From NCBI RefSeq assembly GCF_027925445.1, contig NZ_AP027149.1:4228501-4292500 (forward strand): a stretch of 64,000 nt of DNA. The letters run 5' to 3'. The stretch comes from Methylocystis bryophila (GTDB lineage Bacteria > Pseudomonadota > Alphaproteobacteria > Rhizobiales > Beijerinckiaceae). Under the pieces are notes generated by a model, which was not told the origin of the DNA, made no database searches, and was given only the letters and a program-made list of their open reading frames with translations. Shown here piece by piece: positions 35,139 through 43,657 of the stretch. Numbering within the stretch: the stretch's first letter is position 1; every line of letters starts with the position of its first letter. Both the position numbers and the translations under genes were made by a program.

Positions 35139-36629
35139 ATGACCTCTCCACCGCGGGACGAAACGCAGACGCCGCCCGAAGAAGCGACGGCGCTCTTGGA
35201 TGAGGACAGGCTTCGCGAATATTGCGGCGTCTTCGGGGTCTTCGACTTGCCCGAGGCCGCCGCTTACACCGCGCTCGGCCTGCATGCGCTTCAGCACAGG
35301 GGACAAGAGGCCGCCGGCATCGTGTCCTTCGACGGGACACGCTTCCACGCCGAGCGCCGTCTCGGGCTCGTCGGCGATCATTTTTCGCACGAAAGAACGA
35401 TCAAGCGCCTGCCGGGCGCCTCGGCGATCGGCCATGTGCGCTATGCGACGACCGGCGAAACGATGCTGCGCAACGTGCAGCCGCTTTTCGCCGAGCTCAA
35501 CTCGGGCGGCTTCGCAGTCGGCCACAACGGCAATCTCACCAACGCGCAGACGCTGCGCCGCGAGCTCATCAACGAAGGCGCAATCTTCCAGTCGACCTCC
35601 GATACGGAGGTGATCCTGCATCTCGTCGCGCGCAGCCGCGAGAGCAAGCTCATCGATCGCTTCATCGACGCCCTGTCGCACATAGAAGGCGCTTATTCGC
35701 TGGTCGTCCTCACCAACGGCAAGCTCATCGGCGCGCGCGATCCTCTGGGCATCCGGCCGCTCGTCCTCGGCGAGCTCGACGGTCGATACATCCTCGCCTC
35801 CGAGACCTGCGCGCTCGACATCATGGGCGCACGCTTTGTTCGCGACGTGGCCAATGGCGAGATCGTCGTGATCTCGCATGAGGGAATCAGGAGCATCTGT
35901 CCTTTCCCGTCTCGGCCGGCGCGACCCTGCATCTTCGAATACATCTATTTCGCCCGCCCCGATTCGATCGTCCATGGGCGACCGGTCTATGAGGTGCGCA
36001 AGGCGATGGGCGTCGAGCTCGCGCGCGAGAACCGGATCCAGGCCGATGTCGTCGTGCCCGTTCCCGATTCCGGCGTGCCGGCGGCGATCGGCTTCGCGCG
36101 TGAGGCGGGCCTGCCCTTCGAGCTCGGCATTATCCGCAACCATTATGTCGGACGCACCTTCATTCAGCCGACGCAAGCGGTGCGCGAGATCGGCGTGCGC
36201 CTGAAGCACAGCGCCAATCGGGCCGTCGTCTCCGGCAAGCGCGTCATTCTCATCGACGACTCGATCGTGCGCGGAACAACCTCGATCAAGATCGTGCAGA
36301 TGATGCGCGACGCCGGCGCGACCGAGGTGCATTTCCTGATCTCCTCGCCGCCGATCACGCATCCCGACTATTACGGCATTGACACGCCGCAGAAGGAAAA
36401 GCTGCTCGCGGCGACGCATAGTCTCGAGGAGATGCGCAGGGAGATTGGTTGCGACCAGCTCGCCTTTCTGTCGATCGACGGCATTTACCGCGCGATGGGC
36501 GTGGGTCGGCGCAACGACCGGCAGCCGCAATTCACCGACCATTGCTTCACCGGCGACTATCCGACGGCGCTGACCGATCTCGCGGCCGAAAACCGAGCGC
36601 AGCTGTCGCTCTTGGCGGAGGCGAGCTGA
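35139..36629 (+). CDS. purF: Amidophosphoribosyltransferase
   Basis: First step of purine synthesis: PRPP plus glutamine to phosphoribosylamine. 496 residues. A propeptide of 28 residues precedes Cys29 (REYCGVFGVF), which becomes the N-terminal nucleophile. The glutaminase domain shows ALQHRGQEAAGI and GHVRYATTGE; the PRTase domain has VILIDDSIVRGTTS. The C-terminus has CGCDQ-like Cys residues (REIGCDQLAFLS). ATG at 35139 has GGAGGAG upstream. A palindromic repeat starts 7 bases after the stop. Confidence 0.97.
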   Translation: MTSPPRDETQTPPEEATALLDEDRLREYCGVFGVFDLPEAAAYTALGLHALQHRGQEAAGIVSFDGTRFHAERRLGLVGDHFSHERTIKRLPGASAIGHVRYATTGETMLRNVQPLFAELNSGGFAVGHNGNLTNAQTLRRELINEGAIFQSTSDTEVILHLVARSRESKLIDRFIDALSHIEGAYSLVVLTNGKLIGARDPLGIRPLVLGELDGRYILASETCALDIMGARFVRDVANGEIVVISHEGIRSICPFPSRPARPCIFEYIYFARPDSIVHGRPVYEVRKAMGVELARENRIQADVVVPVPDSGVPAAIGFAREAGLPFELGIIRNHYVGRTFIQPTQAVREIGVRLKHSANRAVVSGKRVILIDDSIVRGTTSIKIVQMMRDAGATEVHFLISSPPITHPDYYGIDTPQKEKLLAATHSLEEMRREIGCDQLAFLSIDGIYRAMGVGRRNDRQPQFTDHCFTGDYPTALTDLAAENRAQLSLLAEAS

Positions 36630-36636
36630 GACAGGC

Positions 36637-36868
36637 TCTAGATCACGCTGCTTTCAGGCGGAATCGCCTGAAAGCAGAAAAGTGATCGATTCTAAAAGTT
36701 TAGAGCGCGATTTGTGCCAAAAAACCGGTTTCCGCTTTTTCGCATCGCGCTCTAGCGCGCTTCCCGCTCGAACGGTACCGTTCGAGCGATAGGGAATCGC
36801 GCCAAATCAAAAGGGTGGAGCATGTCCTGACCGGAAAACCGCTTCACACTTTTCCGGGACATGCTCTA
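36637..36868. repeat. Composite palindromic repeat block, copy 5
   Basis: Three parts. 36637-36754 is the two-hairpin element (GATCACGCTGCTTTCAGGCG ... ATCGCGCTCTA), nearly identical to the one inside imuB but with a one-base deletion that breaks its open frame. 36752-36813 carries GCTCGAACGGTACCGTTCGAGC. 36817-36868 is a hairpin from GAGCATGTCC to GGACATGCTC. It sits directly after purF. Confidence 0.85.
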
Positions 36869-37129
36869 GCTCTGGCTCGCCCGCAATGTAGCCACATTCT
36901 TTAACAGAATCCTTCCTTGGGCGACGCTTCGGTCGCAAGGGAATGGGCGCGAGCGCAGAAGCGCGCGATGGCGCTTGAGTTCGACACCCCGTTTTCGGCT
37001 CACGCGCGATCGACGCGTTCGCAATCGATATCGACGGATCGAGGCGGCACGGAAGGCCGCCGTTTGACCGGATCATCCGCTTCGCGAGTTTTCAAAGCGC
37101 TCGACGAGCTTCATGTTGAGGAATGGGAA
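36869..37129. other. Gap between repeat block and the next gene
   Basis: The frame of the downstream gene stays open back to 36917, but the upstream part lacks family-like features. I treat it as non-coding leader. Confidence 0.4.
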
Positions 37130-38287
37130 ATGAGCGGCAGCATTGACAGGCGGAGCGACTCGCGAGTCGATCGAAGCACATCCGCTTCCACCCCCCGCTT
37201 GCGCTGGCCCCCGAAGCAGAACAGCAAGCCCGAACCCGCAGTGAGCCTCGGCCGCGGCGCCCCCGCCGACGACGAACGACAGGCCGACCGCGCGCCTCCG
37301 CGCGGCTTCGTCGCCGAAGGTGTGGGTCAGCTCGCGCTTTCCGTGCTGATCGTGCTGGTGCTGGGCTTCTTTTTCCTTCGCATTTTCGGACCCAAGGACG
37401 CGAGCCTCGTCGGCGCGCCGGCGCCAAGCGCCTCTCTGTCGGGCGCGCCGAAGCAGCCTGGGGCGGGGCCGTCCGACGCCGCGAAGCTCGAGGTCGAGTT
37501 CGACCGCTCTGCGCCGGCCGGGAAGCCGCTATCGCTGCGTATGTCGGTCGGCGATGCGCCGGAGGGCTCGACGATCGTCATTTCGGGCCTGAGAGCGAAC
37601 GCGGCGCTCTCAGCGGGCGAGAATCGGGACCTCGAGTGGCGGCTGGGACTGGCGGATCTCTCCAATCTGTCCGTCATCCCGCCCAATGATTTCGTCGGGA
37701 CCATGAGTCTCGTGGTCGAGCTGCGACTGCCCGATGGCAGCGTCCGCGGACGCCAGATCGTCAATCTGGAGTGGACGAGCGAGGCGGCTGCGGAGCCCGC
37801 GACAGACGCGAAGCCGGCGGACACGCCGCTTCCCGGCGCCCCCAGCGAAGCGCCGCCTGCGGCGATGACGACGCCCGAAGCTGCGCCCGTTACGGAAAGC
37901 GGCGCAGAGAAGCAGGTCGCCCGCGCTTTGCCGAGGGCGGAAGACGCGCCCCCGCCTCAGACGGAGGCGACGGCGCCGGCAAAGCCAGCCGCGGCGGCCC
38001 TCGCCACGCCCGAGGAAAACAACGTGGGCCGCACGTCTCCCTGCTTTGCGAAGCTCGATGGCAAGATCGTCCTACAGGGAAATTGCCGGGTCGCCGGCGC
38101 GGAGGGCAAGACCGTCACCTACGAGTTGGGGGAGAACCGCCTTTCTCTCACCTTGGATCACGGCCGGATCTGGCGGCTGAAGTGGAACGATGAAGACAAA
38201 GGCAAGATCTATAAGCGCGAGGAATGCTGGGGCAGCGAGAAGGCCTTTGTCTGCGAGCACCCTCCTCGGGCGAAGCGAAAATCGTAG
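37130..38287 (+). CDS. Single-span membrane protein with Pro/Ala-rich linker
   Basis: A 385-residue protein. An Arg-rich N-terminus of about 65 residues is followed by one transmembrane helix (LALSVLIVLVLGFFFLRIFG), a beta-rich periplasmic part (KLEVEFDRSAPAGKPLSLRM ... DFVGTMSLVVELRLPDGSVR), a Pro/Ala/Glu linker, and a C-terminal domain with Cys (SPCFAKLDG, GNCRVAG, REECWG, FVCEHP) that may form disulfides. GAGG lies 8 bases before the ATG at 37130. The TAG stop at 38285 is the edge of a palindromic repeat. Family not recognised. Confidence 0.7.
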   Translation: MSGSIDRRSDSRVDRSTSASTPRLRWPPKQNSKPEPAVSLGRGAPADDERQADRAPPRGFVAEGVGQLALSVLIVLVLGFFFLRIFGPKDASLVGAPAPSASLSGAPKQPGAGPSDAAKLEVEFDRSAPAGKPLSLRMSVGDAPEGSTIVISGLRANAALSAGENRDLEWRLGLADLSNLSVIPPNDFVGTMSLVVELRLPDGSVRGRQIVNLEWTSEAAAEPATDAKPADTPLPGAPSEAPPAAMTTPEAAPVTESGAEKQVARALPRAEDAPPPQTEATAPAKPAAAALATPEENNVGRTSPCFAKLDGKIVLQGNCRVAGAEGKTVTYELGENRLSLTLDHGRIWRLKWNDEDKGKIYKREECWGSEKAFVCEHPPRAKRKS

Positions 38288-38402
38288 AACGCGATGCGAA
38301 AAAGCGGAAACCGGTTTTTCGCGCGATTCGCGCTCTAAACTTATAGAATCGATCACGTTTTCTGCGTTCAGGCCTTTCCGCCTGAACGCAGCGTGATCTA
38401 GA
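38285..38402. repeat. Two-hairpin palindromic element, copy 6
   Basis: Runs TAGAACGCGATGCG to GCAGCGTGATCTA, the reverse orientation of the imuB copy. Its first TAG is the stop codon of the upstream gene. On the minus strand it keeps the same open frame as the imuB insertion: HAAFRRKGLNAENVIDS, then LERESREKPVSAFSHRVL. Confidence 0.85.
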
Positions 38403-38473
38403 GCCCCGCCTTCCCTTGCGCCGGGACCACGCCATATTTGCTTGGCGGCGCACAAAGAACTGGGAGGGTCGCC

Positions 38474-38617
38474 ATGGCCAACCGGGAACAGCGGGGGAAT
38501 CGAGAAGTCAAGAAACCGAAACGCCAAAAGCAGAAAGCCGTGCATCACGCGGCGACGGGGTTGCTCGCCGCCATCGCTGAAGGCGGGTCGGGCTCGACAG
38601 GCGGAAGAAAGAAATAG
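38474..38617 (+). CDS. Small basic protein (47 aa)
   Basis: A short gene with GGGAGGG 5 bases before the ATG. Residues 1-24 are strongly basic (REVKKPKRQKQKAVHH), followed by an Ala/Gly-rich tail ending GGRKK. Small basic proteins starting MANREQR are, as far as I know, widespread in Rhizobiales, but no function is known. The charge suggests nucleic-acid binding (inference). Confidence 0.6.
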   Translation: MANREQRGNREVKKPKRQKQKAVHHAATGLLAAIAEGGSGSTGGRKK

Positions 38618-38636
38618 GTCGGACGCTCTGAGCGCT

Positions 38637-38752
38637 TAGAGCATGTCACGGAAAAGTGCGAAGCGGTTTTCCGGTCAAGACACGCCCTAACCTTTTGATT
38701 TAGCGCGATTCCTTATCGTTCGAACGATTCCGTTCGAACGGGAAACGCGCTA
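38637..38752. repeat. Palindromic repeat pair
   Basis: 38637-38690 carries AGAGCATGTCACGGAAAAGT ... TTTTCCGGTCAAGACA, like 36817. 38692-38752 carries CGTTCGAACGATTCCGTTCG, like 36752. It lies between the 47-residue gene and the MFS gene. Confidence 0.75.
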
Positions 38753-38777
38753 GGGCGCGTCACGCCCATCGGGAGCG

Positions 38778-40199
38778 TTAGGACGCCGGCGAGTTTCGCA
38801 GCGGCTTCTCCTCCATGCGAGCGAGGAAGAAGAGAGAACACCCCACGCATAGGGTGGTCGCGGCGAAGACCTCGCGAAAGGCGCTGCGCAGCGCGTCGAT
38901 CGCTTGCGGGGAAGCGGTCTCGGCTTCGAGCGCGGCGGCGCCCGCGTCCATGACCAGCGCGCCGAGCAGCGCCACGATCAACGCGCAGCCGATCTGCCGG
39001 GAAAACTGCATCACGGCCGTCGCCGAGCCGAGGTTGCGGCGCTCGACCGCGTTTTGCAGCGAGACGGTGCTGATGGGCAGAGTCGTCCCGACGCCGATGC
39101 TGATCGTCGTGAGCAGCGCGTCCAGCGCGACGAGCGAAAGGCTCTGGAGGCCGAACGCAAGGAAAGCGGAGGCCGCGGTGGCGAGGGCGAGGCCGATGAG
39201 GCCGGGCGCTTTGTAGCGTGCAAGATGCGGCATGAGCCGTCCGGAGATCGTCGCGCCGACGACGACTCCGATCATCGGCGCGATGAGCGCCACGCCGACG
39301 CCGTCGGCGTCGAGCGCGAAGGCGCCCTCGAGATAGATCGGCGCCACAACGGAGATCCCAACGAAGCTTCCCAGCCCGAAAGCGCCGCACAGCGAGGCAT
39401 TCCGCGCCGTCGCATTGGCGAGCACGCTCAGCGGGATGAAAGGTTCGTCGGCTTTGCGCAGCCGGTGCGCGAAGAGCGCCCAGAACAGCGCCGAGAGAAT
39501 CGTGAGGCCGACCACGTCGCGCGCCGCTGCGTTGCGATCGCCGAGCGCCAGCGCGAGCAGGCCCGAGGCCGCGGCGAGCAAGGCGGCTCCAATATAGTCG
39601 AGCTCATGCGGATGCCGGCGCACAGGCAGGCGGCGCAAGGAGGAGTCGACGAAGAGCAGCGCCAAGAGCCCGAGCGGCACATTGATCCAGAAAATCAGCG
39701 ACCAGTGCAAGTGGCTGGCGAAGAAGCCGCCGAGCAAGGGGCCGGCGATGCTCGACAGGACGAAGACCGCCGCGAAATAGGTCTGATAGCGACCGCGCTC
39801 GCGGGGACTGACGAGATCGGCGATGATCGTCTGCGCAAGCGACAACAGCCCGCCGCCGCCGAGCCCTTGCAGGGCGCGGGCGAGGGCCAGCGCCAGCATG
39901 CTCGGCGCCAGGGCGCAGGCGATCGACCCCAGGATGAAGACGCCGACGCCGATCAACAGCATGATCCGGCCGCCGTGAATGTCAGCGAGCTTTCCGTAAA
40001 GCGGCGTGACGATCGTCGCCGCGACGAGATAGGCGGTGACGATCCAAGGCGAATCGGCGAAGTCGCCGAGCTCGAGGCCGATCGTCGGCAACGCCGCCGA
40101 GACGATCGTCTGATCGAGCGCCGACAGAAGCATGGCGAGACAGAGCCCCACGAATGCGCGGCGTATTTCCGCCGTGCTCGGCAGGGCGTCGGCAGTCAT
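38778..40199 (-). CDS. MFS drug-efflux transporter (DHA2 family)
   Basis: A 473-residue proton-driven efflux pump with about 14 hydrophobic helices. Typical DHA2 features: LCLAMLLSALDQTIVSAALP in helix 1, then DSPWIVTAYLVAATIVTPLY, GKLADIHGGR (motif A), and LALARALQGLGGGGLLSLAQ. The substrate is not predictable. Its ATG overlaps the stop of the glycosylase-like gene upstream (ATGA), so both are made from one transcript. Confidence 0.92.
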   Translation of the reverse strand: MTADALPSTAEIRRAFVGLCLAMLLSALDQTIVSAALPTIGLELGDFADSPWIVTAYLVAATIVTPLYGKLADIHGGRIMLLIGVGVFILGSIACALAPSMLALALARALQGLGGGGLLSLAQTIIADLVSPRERGRYQTYFAAVFVLSSIAGPLLGGFFASHLHWSLIFWINVPLGLLALLFVDSSLRRLPVRRHPHELDYIGAALLAAASGLLALALGDRNAAARDVVGLTILSALFWALFAHRLRKADEPFIPLSVLANATARNASLCGAFGLGSFVGISVVAPIYLEGAFALDADGVGVALIAPMIGVVVGATISGRLMPHLARYKAPGLIGLALATAASAFLAFGLQSLSLVALDALLTTISIGVGTTLPISTVSLQNAVERRNLGSATAVMQFSRQIGCALIVALLGALVMDAGAAALEAETASPQAIDALRSAFREVFAATTLCVGCSLFFLARMEEKPLRNSPAS

Positions 40200-40885
40200 C
40201 GTTTGGGAGGTCCTGGGAGAGGAGAGGCTGCTCCTGGTTTCGCCGGCTCAAATGGGCGAAATTGTGGCGGAGACGGCGCGCCCGCCCGCTCAACGCCTCG
40301 CAACGCCGCGATCTGCGCGCGAAAGCGGGCCTCGCCGCCAAAGCTCGGATGGCGCAGCGCGACACAGGCGAGCCCCGGCGCGACGCGCCCGGCCGCCCCT
40401 TCGGCGTCGCGGCCGACGGCGACGATTCGTTCGGGACGCAACAAGCCGATGAGCGCGCACAAGATCTCTTCGCCCGCAGCGCGCTCGGCCGCGTTATGAG
40501 CGCGGTTGGAGAAGGGCGCGCCCGGAAGATGCGGGTGGAGCGGAAAAACATTCCAAAGAAAGGGCTTTTCCTCGAATTGCCGCAAGGCGTCCCAGACGAC
40601 CGTCGCCGTGCGCTCAGAGAGCGGCGGCCCCCGAGTCGGCCGCTGGGCTTTTAGGCCGAAGCCGGCGAGATGCTGAGCGAAACGCGCATCGTCGGTGAAG
40701 GCGAGGCCGGTCCGCCGCCCGCCGCGCCAGCCGAAATCGCGCCCGAGCCAAAGCGAACGGGTCCCGCGGCGCTGGGCTTCGGTGAGAAGCTTAAGGAAGA
40801 TTTTGGCGCGTCTCTCGGCCGCCCTCGCCCCATCGTGGATCGCGCAACGCTCCGCAAAAGGATTGAAGGCGTGCTTGAAGCGCAT
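40196..40885 (-). CDS. Uracil-DNA glycosylase superfamily protein
   Basis: A 229-residue protein of the UDG fold. It shows FLWNVFPLHPHLPGAPFSNR in the middle, RIVAVGRDAEGAAG, and the C-terminal VALRHPSFGGEARFRAQI, resembling the H-P-S loop of UDG families. The canonical uracil-excision residues are not obvious, so the substrate is uncertain. It is coupled to the MFS pump through an ATGA overlap. The C-terminal tail is Pro-rich. Confidence 0.75.
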   Translation of the reverse strand: MRFKHAFNPFAERCAIHDGARAAERRAKIFLKLLTEAQRRGTRSLWLGRDFGWRGGRRTGLAFTDDARFAQHLAGFGLKAQRPTRGPPLSERTATVVWDALRQFEEKPFLWNVFPLHPHLPGAPFSNRAHNAAERAAGEEILCALIGLLRPERIVAVGRDAEGAAGRVAPGLACVALRHPSFGGEARFRAQIAALRGVERAGAPSPPQFRPFEPAKPGAASPLPGPPKR

Positions 40886-41304
40886 CGCGCCGAGCGCAGA
40901 GAGGAACTGCGAAGGGGTTATGGCGTCACCCTTACCTTTCGGCTCCCTCTCCCCGCCAGCGGGGCGCTTGCGGCGCCCTTGATTTTTCGCGGACGCAGAG
41001 ATCGGAAAGGAACTCGACGGACTCTCGGCATCTGTCTCGCCGCACGGCTCCCTCTGCCCGTTTTACGGGGAGAGGGCTGGGGTGAGGGGCTTGGGCGCTT
41101 GTCACCCGACGATCCGCCCAGTCCAGGCGCCGCTCGCTTCACGGCGGAAATCCCCGGCCCCTCTCCCTAACCCCCTCCCGCTGGCGGGGAGAGGGAACCA
41201 CCGCGCGCCGGACCAAGAAGGCAGATTAACAAACTGGCTTGAATCGCGCATAGCTTCGCCGCGGCTGCATCGATCGGCAGCCCAAGGCCTATGGAGTTGC
41301 GACG
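40886..41304. other. Gene-free region with GC-rich dispersed repeats
   Basis: No gene seen. It holds several relatives of a common Rhizobiales intergenic repeat: CTCCCTCTCCCCGCCAGCGG (about 40942), CGGGGAGAGGGCTGGGGTGA (about 41067) and CCCCTCCCGCTGGCGGGGAG (about 41170). Confidence 0.55.
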
Positions 41305-41877
41305 ATGCTCATCCTTCTTCTCGGTATCATCATTTTTCTCGGGGCTCACGTCTTCGTCACCTTCCGCCCGCAACGCGCGGCGCTCATCGAGCGCGTGGGG
41401 CTCAAGACATATAAAACAGGCTATGCGGCCGTCGCGGCGACGGGGCTTCTTCTCATCATCTTCGGCTTCATCCGCTATCGGTCCGAAGGACTGATCCAGA
41501 TTTGGTACCCGCCGCACTGGCTGCATCATGTCGCCATGCCGCTTGTTTGGTTCGCCTTCGTGGCCTTCGCCGCGCGGCGCGCGCCGGCGGGGCGCATCAA
41601 GGGATGGCTGCGTCATCCGATGCTTGTTGCGATCAAAGCCTGGGCGCTGGCGCATTTCCTCGTCAATGGCGACCTCGGCGGCATGCTGCTCTTCGGCTCC
41701 TTCCTGGCCTTCGGCGTCTACGACCGCATCGCGGTGAAGCGGCGCGGCGACGCCGGCGCCCCGCGGATCGACCATTTCACGCGCGGCGATGCGATCGCTC
41801 TGGGCGCGGGCACGCTCGTCTATGTGATCGTGCTGCTGTTGCACCCCTATCTCTTCGGCGTCGCGGTGCTCGCCTAA
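41305..41877 (+). CDS. NnrU family membrane protein
   Basis: A 190-residue inner-membrane protein with five to six helices: LILLLGIIIFLGAHVFVTFR at the N-terminus, then GYAAVAATGLLLIIFGFIRY, WLRHPMLVAIKAWALAHFLV with the conserved HP and His residues, and VYVIVLLLHPYLFGV at the end. NnrU was first seen near denitrification genes, but is widespread in Rhizobiales without them, as here. Related to methyltransferase-like NnrU/ZDS (isomerase) folds. Confidence 0.9.
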   Translation: MLILLLGIIIFLGAHVFVTFRPQRAALIERVGLKTYKTGYAAVAATGLLLIIFGFIRYRSEGLIQIWYPPHWLHHVAMPLVWFAFVAFAARRAPAGRIKGWLRHPMLVAIKAWALAHFLVNGDLGGMLLFGSFLAFGVYDRIAVKRRGDAGAPRIDHFTRGDAIALGAGTLVYVIVLLLHPYLFGVAVLA

Positions 41878-41962
41878 GGCTGGGCTTCGTGGCCGGGCTT
41901 GATTAATTCACCCCTCCCTGCTTTTAACGCGCCGCAATATCGCAGCGCAGCAAGGAGCCGCC

Positions 41963-43396
41963 ATGTCCTCCCTTTGGCCCGTTCACGGCAAGATTTCCGG
42001 TCCCATCGTCCTCATCGGCTTCGGCTCGATTGGTCGGGGAATCTTGCCGCTGATCGAGCGGCACTTCGAGTTCGACAAGAGCCGCTTCACGGTCATCGAC
42101 CCTTCCGACGCGAATGGCCACCTCCTCGAGGTGCGCGGGATCAGCTTCCTGCAGAAGGCCCTCACGCGCGAGAATTATCGCGACGTGCTGACGCCGCTCC
42201 TGCGGGGTCCTGGCCAGGGATTCATCGTCAATCTCTCGGTCGAGGTCTGCTCGCTCGACATCATCAAGCTCGCGCGAGAGCTGAAGGCTCTCTACGTCGA
42301 CACGGTCGTCGAGCCCTGGCCGGGCTTCTACTTCGACGCAGCGCTCGGCAATGAGTCGCGCACCAATTACGCCTTGCGCGAGACCGTGCTCGAGGAACGC
42401 CGGCGCAATCCGGGCGGCTCGACCGCCGTCTCCTGCTGCGGCGCCAATCCCGGCATGGTCTCCTGGTTCGTCAAGGAGGCGCTCGTCAACATCGCAAAGG
42501 ACACGAAGGCGCTCGACAAGGAGCCGCAGACGCGCGCCGAATGGGGCGCGCTCGCGCAAAAGCTGGGCGTTAAAGGCGTCCACATCGCCGAGCGCGACAC
42601 GCAGCGCGCGCGCACGCCGAAGCCGCGGGGCGTCTTCGTCAACACCTGGTCGGTCGAGGGATTTGTCTCCGAGGGCATGCAGCCGGCGGAGCTCGGCTGG
42701 GGCACGCATGAGAAGGAGCTTCCGGCCATCGCCGGGACGCATTCCACGGGCTGCGGCGCCGCGATCTATCTGAACTCGCCGGGCGCCAACACGCGCGTGC
42801 GCAGCTGGACGCCGACGCCGGGGCCGCAATATGGCTTCCTCGTCACGCATAATGAGGCGATCTCGATCGCCGATTATCTCACGCTGCGCGACGCCTCCGG
42901 CAAGGCGGTCTATCGCCCCACCTGCCATTACGCCTATCATCCTGCGGACGATGCGGTGCTCTCGCTGCACGAGCTGTTCGGCGCCGCCGGAAAGCGCCAG
43001 CCGCGCGAGCACATCCTCGACGAGCACGAGATCGTCGACGGCATCGACGAATTGGGCGTTCTGCTCTACGGCCACGCAAAGAACGCCTATTGGTACGGCT
43101 CGCAGCTTTCGATAGAGGAGACGCGCGAGCTCGCCCCCTATCAGAACGCGACGGGCTTGCAGGTCAGCTCGGCGGCGCTCGCCGGCATGGTCTGGGCGCT
43201 GGAGAATCCGGAGGCGGGCATCGTCGAGGCGGACGAGGTCGACTACAAGCGCTGCCTGGAGATTCAGAGGCCCTATCTCGGCCCGGTCATCGGCGAATAC
43301 ACAGACTGGACGCCGCTCGAAGGCCGCCCGGGCTTCTTCCCCGAGGATATCGATCTCGAGGACCCCTGGCAGTTCAAGAATATTCTGGTGAAATAG
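41963..43396 (+). CDS. hss: Homospermidine synthase
   Basis: An NAD+-dependent enzyme making sym-homospermidine from putrescine, the main polyamine of many alphaproteobacteria. 477 residues, matching the family length. It shows a Rossmann N-terminus (PIVLIGFGSIGRGILPLIER), YVDTVVEPWPGFYFD, CCGANPGMVSWFVKEAL, and the C-terminal PYLGPVIGEYTDWTPLEGRP. AAGGAG lies 5 bases before the ATG. Its 3' end has been copied in tandem downstream. Confidence 0.96.
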   Translation: MSSLWPVHGKISGPIVLIGFGSIGRGILPLIERHFEFDKSRFTVIDPSDANGHLLEVRGISFLQKALTRENYRDVLTPLLRGPGQGFIVNLSVEVCSLDIIKLARELKALYVDTVVEPWPGFYFDAALGNESRTNYALRETVLEERRRNPGGSTAVSCCGANPGMVSWFVKEALVNIAKDTKALDKEPQTRAEWGALAQKLGVKGVHIAERDTQRARTPKPRGVFVNTWSVEGFVSEGMQPAELGWGTHEKELPAIAGTHSTGCGAAIYLNSPGANTRVRSWTPTPGPQYGFLVTHNEAISIADYLTLRDASGKAVYRPTCHYAYHPADDAVLSLHELFGAAGKRQPREHILDEHEIVDGIDELGVLLYGHAKNAYWYGSQLSIEETRELAPYQNATGLQVSSAALAGMVWALENPEAGIVEADEVDYKRCLEIQRPYLGPVIGEYTDWTPLEGRPGFFPEDIDLEDPWQFKNILVK

Positions 43397-43640
43397 GCAG
43401 TCGGCAGATCGGCAGTCGCGAACAGAGGTTCTCGACTGCCCACTGCCTATTGCCTCGGCCCTATCTCGGCCCGGTCGTCGGCGAACACAGACTGGACGCC
43501 GCTCGAAGGCCCGCGGGCCTTCTTCCCCGAGGATATCGATCTCGAGGAGCCCTGGCAGTTCAAGAATATTTTGGTGAAATAGGCAGTCGGCAGATCGGCA
43601 GTCGCGAACAGAGGTTCTCGACTGCCCGCTGCCTATTGCC
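43271..43640. repeat. Tandem duplication of the hss 3' end
   Basis: Unit 1 (43271-43458) covers the last 42 codons of hss, its stop and a hairpin tail. Unit 2 (43459-43640) repeats it with a period of 188 bases. Unit 2 has a 2-base deletion (GCGAACACAG for GCGAATACACAG) and small rearrangements, so it is not coding. Both tails contain GGCAGTCG ... CGACTGCC hairpins. Confidence 0.9.
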
Positions 43641-43657
43641 GATCTGCCTATTGCCTC

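Noticed and set aside
34962..36542. Minus-strand frame (about 526 codons) opposite purF
   Set aside because: Antisense shadow of a well-recognised gene.
38904..40499. Plus-strand frame (about 531 codons) opposite the MFS and UDG-like genes
   Set aside because: Extremely Arg/Gln/Glu-rich translation, typical of a shadow frame.
43271..43640. CRISPR-like repeat
   Set aside because: Only two long units copied from the hss gene; no spacers or cas genes.
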